DNA of 64,000 nt from CBDCWQ01 sp965223435. Its GTDB lineage: Bacteria; Myxococcota; Kuafuiibacteriia; Kuafuiibacteriales; Kuafuiibacteriaceae. The stretch covers positions 124,001 to 188,000 of the forward strand of contig CBDCWQ010000009.1 in NCBI GenBank assembly GCA_965223435.1, given 5' to 3'. Below are positions 17,620 through 27,698 of this stretch, in pieces. The notes beneath the pieces were generated by a model, which searched no databases, was not told the DNA's origin, and worked only from the letters and a program-made list of their open reading frames with translations. The stretch's first letter is position 1, and the number at the start of each line of letters is the position of its first letter. A program made the translations under genes and the position numbers.

Positions 17620-18039
17620 CTACGCGAACCGTTCGTCGATCCGTCGAAGCGTAACCGACCAGCCGTAGAGTCGAAGCTCTAACAGATCGGTCCTTCCTTT
17701 CTCGACCGGAATTTCGTCGCTGCGGTCCAAGGAGAATATACGCGCATCGTTCTGAACGCCCTTCGAATCAAGCGCCCCTTCTTCATCTTGCTTTTCCCAC
17801 ACATCGAGCTGCTGCGATGACACACTACAAACACGCCGGACCTTTGTCCGGCCTGCACCCTGTCGAATCGCTTGCACGACCGATCTTCGAAGTTCGTCTG
17901 GAATTCGCGTCCGGGGACGATGCGTGTTCCGAAACGCCGCGAACTGTTCTCGCAGCGCTTGCAAATAGTCTTCAACATCTGGACGACCCTTGGACCGGCG
18001 AGCTGGCCCCTCCGAATAACGTGATGATTCTTTTCTCAT
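17620..18039 (-). CDS. tnpA: IS66-family TnpA-like protein, copy 1
   Basis: This 139-residue protein has an HTH region (RIPDELRRSVVQAIRQGAGR then KVRRVCSVSSQQLDVWEKQD), consistent with the DNA-binding IS66 Orf1. It precedes tnpB by one base. The C-terminal part (EKGRTDLLELRLYGWSVTLR) is beta-rich. Together the three genes form one operon reading away from the right end. Confidence 0.75.
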   Translation of the reverse strand: MRKESSRYSEGPARRSKGRPDVEDYLQALREQFAAFRNTHRPRTRIPDELRRSVVQAIRQGAGRTKVRRVCSVSSQQLDVWEKQDEEGALDSKGVQNDARIFSLDRSDEIPVEKGRTDLLELRLYGWSVTLRRIDERFA

Positions 18040-18239
18040 TGCTCTCTGCCTCCTTGCCGGCGGTCACGCCGTGCGAGGCAAATATGGCGCCGGTCATCAG
18101 GCTTGTCGTGGGCCCGTCTATGCACTGCTTACAGCACACTCAGGACGACCAGCCAATGAACAAGGGAAAGCCCGATCAATGTGGCATCCGCGGGCGTCAT
18201 ACCGGCCGGGATAACACAACTCGGTGCCAAATGCTGATC

Positions 18240-18809
18240 TCAGTCGACGCGGCGAGGCAGCTTGGACGCAAGATCACTCAGGGCGCTCGCAAGTGCAAAT
18301 ATTTCCGGCCGAGGTATCGCATCTGGGTCGAAGCCCGCATTGGACAGCGCTTTGCTGGTCTTGGTCAAATTGCGGCCGGCGTCGACACCCAGGTTGAAGG
18401 CCAAGTGTTTATCGGCGGTGTTCACACTGTTTATGAACATCTCGAGCATTAGCCAAGCATCCTTGAGTGGGCGGGGCAGCGCGGTGGTGAACCTTTTGCT
18501 CAGCGTCCGCATCTGGCGTTGTTGTCTGCGAAGTGCCTTGATTCCATTTCGGATCTCGGCGATCCGCTGATCAAGCGGGTGTTCTTCTCGGTGCTCATCA
18601 TCGAGCGCCTCAAACCAATCGTGGTCGAATGTGCCGGACGGCGGACTTAAGGACATTGGTGCATCCGCCAGCGATTTAGCAGTCTGCTCAAGTCGGCGCA
18701 TCGCGCCCATGTCGCAGCCCTCCAGAAAACTGATGAGCTGTCTGACTCGGGCAAGGCTAAGCGGTTGGTGGTTGACGCGAGACTGCCCTCGCGCTTTGGA
18801 TTTCTGCAT
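18240..18809 (-). CDS. Hypothetical helical protein
   Basis: 189 residues from ATG 18809, with an AGGAAAGG ribosome-binding site 5 bp ahead. The middle (QRIAEIRNGIKALRRQQRQM) is a likely coiled coil, and the whole is charged and helical with no enzymatic motif. It sits upstream of the IS-split membrane-protein gene on the same strand. Function unknown. Confidence 0.6.
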   Translation of the reverse strand: MQKSKARGQSRVNHQPLSLARVRQLISFLEGCDMGAMRRLEQTAKSLADAPMSLSPPSGTFDHDWFEALDDEHREEHPLDQRIAEIRNGIKALRRQQRQMRTLSKRFTTALPRPLKDAWLMLEMFINSVNTADKHLAFNLGVDAGRNLTKTSKALSNAGFDPDAIPRPEIFALASALSDLASKLPRRVD

Positions 18810-18863
18810 GGTCCTTTCCTTTCGTTGGAAGGTTTGGGCCTAGGGGTTCGTCGCTGCTCGTAA

Positions 18864-18925
18864 CAGTGGCGTTCCCCGCCTTTGGTTATTTGTTACTTCG
18901 TCTTCGTTATCCCCCTTGGGGGATA
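18864..18925 (+). promoter_or_regulatory. Conserved CAGTGGCGTTCCCCGC motif with hairpin, copy 1
   Basis: The 16-mer CAGTGGCGTTCCCCGC (18864-18879) is followed 30 bp on by the hairpin ATCCCCCTTGGGGGAT. The same order occurs downstream of rtcB at 38086-38143 and in its duplicate at 42238-42295. It may be a leader/regulatory RNA for the gene at 18987, or a relic of a mobile-element end. Confidence 0.4.
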
Positions 18926-18986
18926 CTCAGTGTACCATACCCAGCGGTGAGCGTTCTGCGCTTGCCCGGCGAGCTGCCCCAGTGCA

Positions 18987-20219
18987 ATGAACATGCCCAT
19001 GGTGGCTGGCCACAAATGGACGTTCCCAGTCCGGTTCCGTGCGCGCGCCTTTAGCTGGAAATCTTCGAAGTTGGCCTGTCAGCGTCTGAAGGAAGCCACC
19101 TCCGAGATCAAAAGTGTGGCCCGCAAGGACCCAGTTCTGGCCGGTGAAGGCGCCGTACGCCTCATGGAAAAGCTATGGCCAGCGCTCGAGCAAGTGGACA
19201 GTTCGTCGGGTGCACTGGGGACGGCAGTAGGCCGCGCGATGGACGTTCTCGTCCAAGTTGTCATTGATGCCCCAGCGGATCCGAAGACCCGCGCGAAGTG
19301 GCTTGAGCGTTTGTGGCAAGCGAGGGAAGAAGATGGGGTCGATTACCTGAGTCGGGTAGGCGATCGGTGGGGCGAAGTTTGTGGTTCAACGGAGGTTGCG
19401 AACGAGTGGGCTGATCGGCTCATTGGCATTGTTCGGTCCTGCTGGAATGATCCAAGCCCGGGCGCCTACTTTGGTGGTACTTCGGCGTGTTTGTCATGTC
19501 TGGTCGTCACTAAGCGATACGATGAATTGCTGGAGCTTCTCGGCCAGTGCAGATACTCGTTTTGGCACTATCGCGAGTACGGGGTCCGTGCGCTGCTCGC
19601 GATGGGCAAGCGTGCTGAGGCACTCAAGTACGCCGAGGCCTCACGCGATTTGAATCAGCCCGACTCGGTGATCGATGAAGCGTGTGAGAACATCCTGATC
19701 TCATCCGGGCTCATGGACGAGGCGTACGAACGATATGGCATAACAGCCAATCGCCGTGCCACTTACTTGGGTTGGTTTCGGGCGGTGACGAAACGTTACC
19801 CCGACAAACCAAAAACCGAGATCTTGGCTGATCTCATCGCTGCAACCCCCGGCGACGAGGGCAAGTGGTTCGCCACGGCCAAGGACCTCAAGATGTATGA
19901 GTTGGCCCTCGACCTAGCGGCCCGCGGGCGCTGTGATCCGAAGACCCTGAACCGTGCGGCCCGCGATCACCTCGAGTCCAACCCTAAGTTTGCCCTAGGC
20001 GCTGCAGTTGCCGCCCTTGAACACATCGACGACGGCGATGGCTACGAGATCACAGGGCTCGATGTCCACACGGCTTACGACTACGCGAAACAGGCCGCCA
20101 CGGCGCTGGGGGTGGCCGACCAAGTCGGGGCCGACATTCGTAGGCATATGGACCAGCACCCCGGCGGTTTTGTGCGGCAGGTCTTGGGTAAATATCTCGG
20201 GATGGGGGCGCACCAATGA
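18987..20219 (+). CDS. Uncharacterised alpha-helical repeat protein
   Basis: 410 residues, beginning MNMPMVAGHKWTFPVRFRARAF. The GHKWTFPxRFRxxAFxWKSS motif and DSSSGALGTAV segment mark a family of uncharacterised proteins I recall from delta-proteobacteria; none has a known role. The body is a series of TPR-like helical hairpins (ALLAMGKRAEALKYAEASRD, ILISSGLMDEAYERYG, LKMYELALDLAARGRCDP), which points to protein binding. It overlaps the next gene by ATGA, so both are translated together. The start could be any of the Met codons at 18987, 18993 or 18999. Confidence 0.65.
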   Translation: MNMPMVAGHKWTFPVRFRARAFSWKSSKLACQRLKEATSEIKSVARKDPVLAGEGAVRLMEKLWPALEQVDSSSGALGTAVGRAMDVLVQVVIDAPADPKTRAKWLERLWQAREEDGVDYLSRVGDRWGEVCGSTEVANEWADRLIGIVRSCWNDPSPGAYFGGTSACLSCLVVTKRYDELLELLGQCRYSFWHYREYGVRALLAMGKRAEALKYAEASRDLNQPDSVIDEACENILISSGLMDEAYERYGITANRRATYLGWFRAVTKRYPDKPKTEILADLIAATPGDEGKWFATAKDLKMYELALDLAARGRCDPKTLNRAARDHLESNPKFALGAAVAALEHIDDGDGYEITGLDVHTAYDYAKQAATALGVADQVGADIRRHMDQHPGGFVRQVLGKYLGMGAHQ

Positions 20220-20665
20220 ACGAAGCACGCCTAATCGAGAAATTGCGGGCCATCGAGGCCCTGTTCGCGGGTGCGACCACCCCAGGTGAGCGTGATGCCG
20301 CCGATCGGGCGCGGCAACGCATCACGGCCCTGCTCAAAAAACGGGCGGCCGAAGACCCGCCTGTCGAGTACAAGTTCAGTATGGGCGATGCTTGGAACCG
20401 TCGTGTGTTCATGGCTTTACTACGCCGGTACGGACTCAAGCCCTACCGGTATCATGGGCAACGCCACACGACAGTCATGGTCAAAGTGTCTAGGACATTC
20501 GTAGATGACACGCTATGGCCCGAATTCCAGAAATTCAGCGATACCCTTGAGGAGTACCTTAGCGAAATCACCGAGCGCGTGGTCAAACAGGTGCTCAATG
20601 ACGATGGCGCCGACGCCCCAGTGGTTGAGCGACCGAAGCAACTGCCACCGGGGGATAGGCCATAG
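20216..20665 (+). CDS. Hypothetical protein with DUF2786-like N-terminus
   Basis: 149 residues, starting in an ATGA overlap with the previous gene. The N-terminal helix pair (RLIEKLRAIEALFAGATTPG, then ERDAADRARQRITALLKKR) resembles the DUF2786 N-terminal segment seen in phage proteins. The second half (FMALLRRYGLKPYRYHGQRH) is followed by a helical end. Always cotranslated with the helical repeat protein here, so they probably act together. Confidence 0.6.
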   Translation: MNEARLIEKLRAIEALFAGATTPGERDAADRARQRITALLKKRAAEDPPVEYKFSMGDAWNRRVFMALLRRYGLKPYRYHGQRHTTVMVKVSRTFVDDTLWPEFQKFSDTLEEYLSEITERVVKQVLNDDGADAPVVERPKQLPPGDRP

Positions 20666-20739
20666 CGTATGCGGGTGGCAAGCGGCTGCGCCGATCCAAA
20701 CTGATTGCCTGGTCGACGCTGTTACCACCGGCCACAGGG

Positions 20740-23700
20740 TCAGACGGCCTCGGAATCAGAACCATCGTCCGTGACATCGTCCACGGCATCAACGGCTTGG
20801 TCGTTACTGTGGATATCGACGACATTGCTGACGCCGGTACCGGTGCTGGTCTCCGTGTTTCGCCACACAAACTTGTACCTCAATGCATTGCGGGAGGCTT
20901 TCCCCGCAGGGCGGCGTTCCCACCCCGCATCCGCAAGCACCCCGGACTTGGTGGCCGATGACATTCTTTGTCCGAGTCCACGCGCCGACTCGAACGGCTG
21001 CTGGTGTCCATATAGACCCATGTCCCGCGCCTCAGTCTTGAACGCCGCATGAAGCGCCGAAGTTGTGGCGGGCCCAATCTCGACGCGCCCGTCACGGTCT
21101 ACCCGCGCCGGGATCCGATGAACCAAGAAAGCGGCGTTAGGCTTTAGCGAACGAGTCCAGGCCTCGATGGCCCGTCGCCGGATCGCATCTAAGTACGCGA
21201 CGCATTGGTTAGACTCGGCGGCCGCCTCCTGCTGGATTCCCGTTTGGCGATCTAGCCATTCAAGGAACTCGTCCCGGGTTCCCCCAAGTGTTTCAAACAT
21301 CAACAGCATGACCGCCAAAAAACTATTCATGCGCTGCTTCGCGTGGTTGGGCCTTTGATTGCGAATGTACCGCTCAGCATCAATTACGCGAACTGAGTAA
21401 TTGGGAAGCACTTGTCGCGACAATTCTTCCAGAATGCCGGACAACATCTTGTCGGATTCAGCCTCAAGAATCTGTGCCCGCTCGGTTTCCGTCAGCCCAT
21501 GGGCTTTGTGGTGCGCCTTTGAGAAAAAGAACTCCAGTGATCGCTGAAGTTCTTCTTCAGCAGTGAAGCCTTCGACGGCGGTTACCACTAGCGAACCCTT
21601 TGGTTTGTAGACCACTTCATCACTGTTCGTGTAATACTTGCGGACCGTCTTATCCCCTCCGGTAGCAGCCAGCAGGTAGTCATTCTTGAACGGGCGGCGA
21701 ATTTCAGGTTCTGCATTGTCGTGATTGGTGACCGGCCCACCCGAGGCAAGTCCTGTCCAGATCGTTGTTAGATCCAACGCGCCAGTTCTGTTCCTACTGT
21801 TGACGATGTATTCCCAGTTCTTTGCCGCTGAGGTTTTCCCAGAACCCGGTGGCCCCTGGTTACACTTTATCGGTCGGACTATGTGACCCGGAATCAACGT
21901 CGCAAGGTTGTACGATGTTGATGCCAAGCGATCGGTTTCATCTAGGGCTTGGTACTCATGGATGACTTCTAGGAAACGTTTCCATCCGACGGATCCAGGA
22001 TGGTACTTAAATCTGCGTTGTCGAACCGTAGGACACCGGAAGGCGAGACCATCAATGCCATTCTCGACGACATCAATGAGCGGCTTTCCGTTTTCTGCGG
22101 GTCGAACACGCACTGTATGCTCCCCATCTGGATCCAAACACATAGACAGCGTGCTGGTCTCGAAATTCAGTTCGCCCCAGCCGGCACCCCCGATATCGGT
22201 GCAGTCATCTAGCCTTTGGATTGCGACGTTGATTGCAGCGGCAAGCTCGACAGCGCGAGCATCATCTGGACCGAACAGGTCGACTTCTCGGGCTATCCAA
22301 TCTCGGAACTTGGGGTCCTCAAGACACACTGTGTATTGAGCACCATCGATAACGAACACAATATCCTTTGTGTCGTTATAGCGATAGAATTTCGCGTTTT
22401 TTTCCCGAAGCCACCTGAGTATAATCCTGGCCTTTTCGCTGAGCGGAACTCCGGTTGCCTTAACGGGTCCGTTTTTCCCTTTGCGATAGTACAAGGGCCA
22501 AAGACGGCTTGCTAAAGTGTCGGGCAAAAGGCTTTGCGAGACCGCCGTGGCGTCATCTGGCTTGGCTTCCTGCATGATGGTCGACACAAGTTCATATAGG
22601 TATCGTCTCGAGACCGCCTTACCACGTCGTAGCCAAACTGCCGTTGCAAGCTCGTCGGTTGTGACATTGCCTTTCAATTGCTTAAGCATTAGCTTCGCGA
22701 AGGCCGTGTCGTAAGCTTCAGGGGTTCGCTTAATCTCCTGACCACTAGCGTCGACGCCGATCATCCCGTGTCCTTGAAACAGTCTTGCCAACCGACCATT
22801 TATTGACTTGTCCATCAGCTCATGAACCCGTTTGTGGATTTTGTCGCCGAGCGTGAGAAGTGGCTTTTCCAGAAAGGCTGACATCTTCGGCATGGGTTGA
22901 GCGACGTACGCACTCGTGACGCGGACATTGCTGCTGATTACGATTGAACCCTCAAGCCCCAACACATCAATGGCTACGCCATCCGAGGTGATCCCGCTCA
23001 TCACGCGGGCCCTGAACTCGTTGAGCCGAACGGATATGTCGTCTCGATTCTCCTCAGTCAGCGTAATTGGGGGGATTTTGGCCACCACATACGCGACGCC
23101 CTTAGCGACGATCATCGCGGGCGTTCCGCCCAAGCTAACCATCCTGCCCACGAGCGCCTCCGCTTGCTCGTGAGCCTCGGGACCCGTCAATCTTAGCGCC
23201 ACCATCGGTAGGGTGGTGCCATCAGGACCGGACTTGGATACCGGAATTTCTATTTCCTCGTCACCGGCCGCCCTACAAATCGCCTCGAACTCATGTTCGT
23301 CAGCAAAAAGCTTCGTCATATCCCCGGGCTGTACTTGAACCGGGGTCTCAGGGCCGCCATCCAGAAAATGCCAAAGTGCCCCCAGATTATGTTCAGGATC
23401 TTCAAGCAACGCCCTTACTGCTTCCGGATCGATACCTCCGTGCTCATCGAGGGGTACGCTGACGCCAACAAGGTTTCGTTGAAACCAGCCTTCGACTTTG
23501 TCGAGGGCGGCGTTCTGCGGCCCGTGTTCGTCGTCGTTTGTCCAACCTGCGGCGACATCAGATGCGCTTATACCCGTGAGCGACTCAACGAAAGCCCATC
23601 CTGGCGAAGATACCTCGCCCGAACCGGGCACGGAGATTCGCAACTGGCGACCGTCATCGAAATGCAACACCAGCTCGTAAAGGCTATCGGGATCAGACGG

Positions 23701-23781
23701 ATCTCGTTCACGCCATGCTGACTGCAACGTTGCATTGTTATTGAAATTTGAGCCGGAACCGGCTACACTTAATATATCCAT
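20740..23781 (-). CDS. Large P-loop ATPase, probable element replication helicase/primase
   Basis: 1013 residues. The Walker A GPPGSGKTSAAK is near residue 640-650, preceded by a region that looks like a phage/plasmid primase-helicase (RRYLYELVSTIMQEAKPDDA, FRDWIAREVDLF), with a winged-helix-like C-terminus (GLYGHQQPFESARGLGQRMS...WERRPAGKASRNALRYKFVW). This layout matches large D5/SF3-like replication proteins of satellites and integrative elements. The next gene on the strand is an AlpA-like excisionase, the same order as in many satellites. The exact helicase superfamily cannot be settled by eye. The C-terminal tail is acidic. Confidence 0.65.
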   Translation of the reverse strand: MDILSVAGSGSNFNNNATLQSAWRERDPSDPDSLYELVLHFDDGRQLRISVPGSGEVSSPGWAFVESLTGISASDVAAGWTNDDEHGPQNAALDKVEGWFQRNLVGVSVPLDEHGGIDPEAVRALLEDPEHNLGALWHFLDGGPETPVQVQPGDMTKLFADEHEFEAICRAAGDEEIEIPVSKSGPDGTTLPMVALRLTGPEAHEQAEALVGRMVSLGGTPAMIVAKGVAYVVAKIPPITLTEENRDDISVRLNEFRARVMSGITSDGVAIDVLGLEGSIVISSNVRVTSAYVAQPMPKMSAFLEKPLLTLGDKIHKRVHELMDKSINGRLARLFQGHGMIGVDASGQEIKRTPEAYDTAFAKLMLKQLKGNVTTDELATAVWLRRGKAVSRRYLYELVSTIMQEAKPDDATAVSQSLLPDTLASRLWPLYYRKGKNGPVKATGVPLSEKARIILRWLREKNAKFYRYNDTKDIVFVIDGAQYTVCLEDPKFRDWIAREVDLFGPDDARAVELAAAINVAIQRLDDCTDIGGAGWGELNFETSTLSMCLDPDGEHTVRVRPAENGKPLIDVVENGIDGLAFRCPTVRQRRFKYHPGSVGWKRFLEVIHEYQALDETDRLASTSYNLATLIPGHIVRPIKCNQGPPGSGKTSAAKNWEYIVNSRNRTGALDLTTIWTGLASGGPVTNHDNAEPEIRRPFKNDYLLAATGGDKTVRKYYTNSDEVVYKPKGSLVVTAVEGFTAEEELQRSLEFFFSKAHHKAHGLTETERAQILEAESDKMLSGILEELSRQVLPNYSVRVIDAERYIRNQRPNHAKQRMNSFLAVMLLMFETLGGTRDEFLEWLDRQTGIQQEAAAESNQCVAYLDAIRRRAIEAWTRSLKPNAAFLVHRIPARVDRDGRVEIGPATTSALHAAFKTEARDMGLYGHQQPFESARGLGQRMSSATKSGVLADAGWERRPAGKASRNALRYKFVWRNTETSTGTGVSNVVDIHSNDQAVDAVDDVTDDGSDSEAV

Positions 23782-23946
23782 TTATTCTTCCTCCAAAGAA
23801 GATTCGGTTACAAAGTTTCATGACTAATCCTCCGTTGTTCGACCCCGGCGCTCCCAACGAGCGCCGGGACAAAGGTTTGAAATCGCGACTCACCCCTGCT
23901 TGGTAGTCTTCAGCTGCCAAGCAGGCTCCACTTACCGCTTAGGGCC

Positions 23947-24150
23947 TCACGCGGCTTCCTGACGGCGACACGATGCCAGCCAAACCTCGAGTTCACGGCG
24001 GTCGAATCGGACCAGCCGTGGCCCCAGGCGGAAGTGCGGAATTCGGCTTTTGGCAACCAGCCACTGAAGGACGGTCACCGGAATTCCGCTGTGTAGGGAC
24101 GCCTCCCGATATGTAAGAAAGCGGTTCTTCGCGTTTATGGGATTAGCCAT
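23947..24150 (-). CDS. AlpA/Xis-like excisionase (HTH)
   Basis: ATG 24150 gives a 67-residue protein, MANPINAKNRFLTYREASLH..., with a MerR-like winged helix: LTYREASLHSGIPVTVLQWL, then SRIPHFRLGPRLVRFDRREL and VWLASCRRQEA, the usual excisionase pattern. The frame extends to 24270 but that part is unrelated. It reads toward the P-loop ATPase and is divergent from the IS66-interrupted gene. It probably directs excision by an integrase and may regulate the replication gene. Confidence 0.8.
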   Translation of the reverse strand: MANPINAKNRFLTYREASLHSGIPVTVLQWLVAKSRIPHFRLGPRLVRFDRRELEVWLASCRRQEAA

Positions 24151-26702
24151 ACAATTGAGATGAAGCCACAGGCGGCCAAGGACGAATAATCCGGAAGCGG
24201 AACAATTCCGGACTGTACAAGCCCGGCCAACTTGTGGCTGGGAGGCGGCCACAATAACCTGGTGGCGCAATGCCGGACCCGGCCGACAAGGCGCCCCTTC
24301 GCGACATCGACCGTGCCCTCAACAAGCTTCGGGAACGGCACGAAGCACTTGATGAAAAGGACAAGAATCGTACCCTCGCTGACATCGTAGGGCTTTGCAA
24401 AAAGCCCAACCCCGACTTCGAGAAGGTTGGGATGGTCCGCGGAAGGGACGCCGTCCTGAAAATTGATCTCATTTTGTACAGCCTTGCGGAACGCCTACGC
24501 GAACTCATTGATGAACGTCGAGGCAGACGAAAGACACGAGCAAAAATGGCGGCCGACCCAACATTGGACTGGGATCAAATCAAGCGAGACGTTGTCGGTT
24601 TCACTCGCGCCCAGTTCGCGATGATCGGCATTGATGTCCCGGTGGAAAAGATAGCGCAGGCTGTGAGTAACCCTATTGGAAAGACGAAGGTCGAATGGCT
24701 CGTAACCAGTGCATTGAGAGGCATCCTCGAAAACTCTTAGCGCGATGGGCTCCGGCGCCATCTGAGACCCAACAGTCTACCGGCTTCGAAGGTGCATGTG
24801 GAGCGACGAGATGCCTGGGTAGCTGGGCTCAGATGGGTTGCGCGAGGCCAGGTTTGCAAGCCTGAGTGGGTGTCGTCGGTCCACGCGTCGGATTCCCGGT
24901 TTTCTACTTTGTGCCTGGCTGAGGTCAAGGCCGTGTGGATCTGGCGGTGGTTTGCCGGTCGTGGTGCTTTGCGAAGATTCGGTCGGCTCAGGATGGGAGA
25001 CTACGACGTTTCTTTCGGTTTGCGACAACTCCAAGCGAGGGGTGTATAACGTTCCGGATACTTGGCAACTAACCCAGGATCCGTTTTCATGACATCAACA
25101 AGGTACGCGTGAACCGGAACTCTGGCCGCAACCGAAGTTTGTACAATAGTGCGTAGTATATCAAGGACAATGCGTCCCTCTGTCGTCCTGCGAAAGAGGG
25201 AACTTTTCTCAATCAGTTTCTCGATTCGGAGGAGGCGTTCTCGAAGGTTGTTCGTTGCCTCGAGCCTTGGGTTGCGAAGATACGCGGTAAGTTTTTCAAA
25301 GTGCTTGATGATGTACCTTGCAGCCGTCCCGAGGGGTGTCGCCTTGGACCAAATGGTTGCGATCTGTTGTGCGAGCACCTTCATATGTTCCCAGACTTCC
25401 CGACTATCATTGCTTCTTACTGCGGAAACATTATCGTAATTGCGGCCGTAAAGGTCGAGCAAATGCTCGTGCAAAGCGAGCTCCCTGAAAAGATGGAGCA
25501 TATAGGCTGCGTGTGTGGGGTCGTGATCTTCGTATTGAGCAAAGGGGCGTCTGGCATGAGCAGAGCATCCAGCATAGTCGATGTCGAAGTTTTCGGTGAA
25601 TTTCTTCTCTCTAACGAAGTTCGAGCTGCTGAGGTCAGCTTGTACGGTGAGTTGACGCGCATCGGGGTTCCTTATTTCGAAAAGCATAGCCAGCAGGTCT
25701 CCGAAACTTCCGAAGTGGGTTCGGTAGAACGTGATCATACTTTCCGGGCGCTCAGGGTCAGTTCGACCCGTCGCGACCGTAACATGCAGTCCCTCTTTTG
25801 AATTTTTTCCGTCGCGCTTCATCGATTCGAACGCAAGCATCCGGCCGACCAGAACACAAAGGGATGGCTCCGTGAGTGGTCTGCGCTTAGCGGCTCGGTC
25901 GCCCTCTGCTCTGTGTTCGAGAATTCTATCCCTGTCTTTCATGCATTCGGCATAACTGTTTTCGGCATCCTCTGTTGTGCGATAACCTGCCCATGGAGGC
26001 GATGTTCCCCTTCCGCCCTTTCGCTTCGAAAAGTACGATGAAACCTCAAGTACGCGGCATGAAGTGTCGTCGCCCGCCAGAATTTCGCAGTCCGCAAGTT
26101 GTTTGGCGAGCTCCAAATAGATCGGAACAAAACGCTTAGCAATATAATGGGCCATGCGACCCAGGCCTCCAGCCGTGAACCGTTTCGCATTCGTCGTCAG
26201 CATTCGGGCAAGTCGGTTGAGAGGCGTTGCGTACTGGGCAATCATCACAGCCAATGTCGCCAGTGCCTGCCAGGTTACGGCATAACGCGGCGGACCGATG
26301 TCAGCCGTTGAGGCAGAAACGACTTTACGGTCACCGCTCTTTGTAACTACGATCTTCTTCTCTATCTCGAGTTCGACCCGAGTGACCGCCACAGAGAAAT
26401 CGTAGCGCACCCGGGACTCGTTGATTGTGTCTATTACGCGCTCCGCATCGCCATTCGGCAGAAATTCAACCGGTAGGGTGCGTTGTTCAACACTCGGTGA
26501 CACGAGGCTGGTGTTCATCAGCGTTTCGGTAGACGATTTCAACGCAGGCTCGTCTTCGCCGCCGACCTCTAAGTGCTCGATGAGAGCAGTGGCCTCGGAC
26601 TTCGATTCAGCCTTTTCTTCATCGGAAAGCTCGATCTCCTCGACCGGTACGCCCGATTTTAACGCGCTCACGATTTCCGTACTTGGCCATTCTTCAGCGA
26701 GA

Positions 26703-27299
26703 CTGAATACTCCACCGCCTAAAGGCGGTGGGTTCGCCTGCGACTAAAGTCGCCTAAAGGCTCGCCTGCAATGCAGGCCATCTCACTCCGTGATCTTGAA
26801 ATCCTCGTCCTCCTGGGGCACGGCACCTTGCAACTCGATGTACTTCGCAATGACGTCGTCGGTCACATTGCCGCTCGACGCCACAAAGTAACCCCGAGCC
26901 CAAAGGTGCCGACCCCAGAAGGACTTACGCAGGGCCCGAAACTCAGCCATGAGCCGATTCGAAGTCTTTCCCTTGATGGCCTGCATCACACGGCTCGGCG
27001 ACAGATGCGGAGGTACACTCAAGAGGAGGTGCACGTGGTCCTGGCTGATGTTCCCCTTCAGAATCTGGATGTTGTTCCGACTACATATCTCCCGAACCAG
27101 TTCCCTAAACCGAAGTGCCACGTCTCCACGCAGCATAGGCTTGCGGTACTTGGGTACGAATACAAAATGGTAGTGCAACTCGTAGACGGTGTGGGACGAC
27201 TTACGGTAGTGCCTCATGGCGGCATTGTACCCAAGTACCGCAAGCATCCTAAAGGCTTCGCCTAAAGGCGAGGGATCTCAAGCATCCCCGGATGGGACA
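26703..27299 (-). mobile_element. IS200-like element, copy 2 (597 bp), inside IS66-family copy 2
   Basis: Boundaries are read by comparison with the uninterrupted IS66-family copy 1 near 16810: the sequence joining GCGAGA to TTAGACAA there is split here. On the minus strand the insertion follows TTGTCTAA. The element is identical in length to the other three copies. Confidence 0.93.
26783..27217 (-). CDS. tnpA: IS200-type Y1 transposase, copy 2
   Basis: Same 144-residue product as copy 1 (start MRHYRKSSHTVYELHYHF, HUH motif HVHLLLS). It is on the same strand as the interrupted tnpC. The reverse-strand open frame of 164 codons over this gene is a shadow. Confidence 0.9.
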   Translation of the reverse strand: MRHYRKSSHTVYELHYHFVFVPKYRKPMLRGDVALRFRELVREICSRNNIQILKGNISQDHVHLLLSVPPHLSPSRVMQAIKGKTSNRLMAEFRALRKSFWGRHLWARGYFVASSGNVTDDVIAKYIELQGAVPQEDEDFKITE

Positions 27300-27698
27300 T
27301 TAGACAATTTTTTCTTCAGTTTCTTGGCATTGGACATGTGCTTTCTCCTGAGTGCTTTGTGGCGTTCCGCCAACGACTCGGCACGGTCATGCAATTGCAA
27401 AAGCCGCTCCCGTTTACTCAACGCATCAGGCTTAGGCGTCGACTTGACCCCCTTGAGAGGGTCCCCGCTCGGACGTTTTTCACTCGACGGAACGATTCCC
27501 AACGCACGCCCGAGCTCTCGTGAATACCGGCTATACTTTCTCTGGGACCCGCAACCCGAAATCAGATCCTTCAAAACCGTACTCAGGAACCGTTGCAGGG
27601 GCGCAGGCGCTGTCTCTACGGTGCGGCCAAGCCACTCAATAGCCACCTTACGCTGAGCATCACTGAGCTTGCCGACGTCACCAAGCTCCATCGCAAGC

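Larger units (their letters stand above)
14811..18132 (-). mobile_element. IS66-family element, copy 1 (3322 bp)
   Basis: The ends are GTAACCAGTGCATTGAG at 14811 and, inverted, GTAAGCAGTGCATAGAC at 18132. The 8-bp target duplication AGCACACT lies at 14803-14810 and 18133-18140. It carries tnpA, tnpB and tnpC on the minus strand. A second copy is at 24702-28620. Confidence 0.93.
14235..18200 (-). pseudogene. Multi-span membrane protein gene interrupted by IS66-family element
   Basis: The gene is split by the element at 14811-18132. Joining 18200-18133 to 14810-14235 with one copy of the 8-bp target duplication AGCACACT restores one frame: it starts MTPADATLIGLSLVHWLVVL and runs through the junction into SVLVGAAGAYAYIRDTLSGK. 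The whole product is about 213 residues with six or so hydrophobic segments (AAGAYAYI, ALAPLVATGAALA, FMGGFLPLLVFLASF, FSLAAIWVWVAI, FIASFLSALLVLPAI, VYILVASAVLVGVVY). The motif NRVSWSMWAL is reminiscent of SWEET/PQ-loop-like proteins, but this is not certain. Function unknown; inactive now unless the IS excises. Confidence 0.8.
25001..27691 (-). pseudogene. tnpC: IS66-family TnpC, copy 2, split by IS200-like insert
   Basis: The open frame from MELGDVGKLSDAQRK (ATG 27691) is broken at 27300/26702 by the IS200-like element and resumes to 25001. The catalytic core (GDDTSCRVLE, ADLSSSNF, NNLRERLLR) is in the downstream fragment, which begins MSALKSGVPVEEIELSDEEK. The upstream fragment keeps the N-terminal helical part. 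So copy 2 cannot make an intact transposase and depends on copy 1. Confidence 0.9.
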
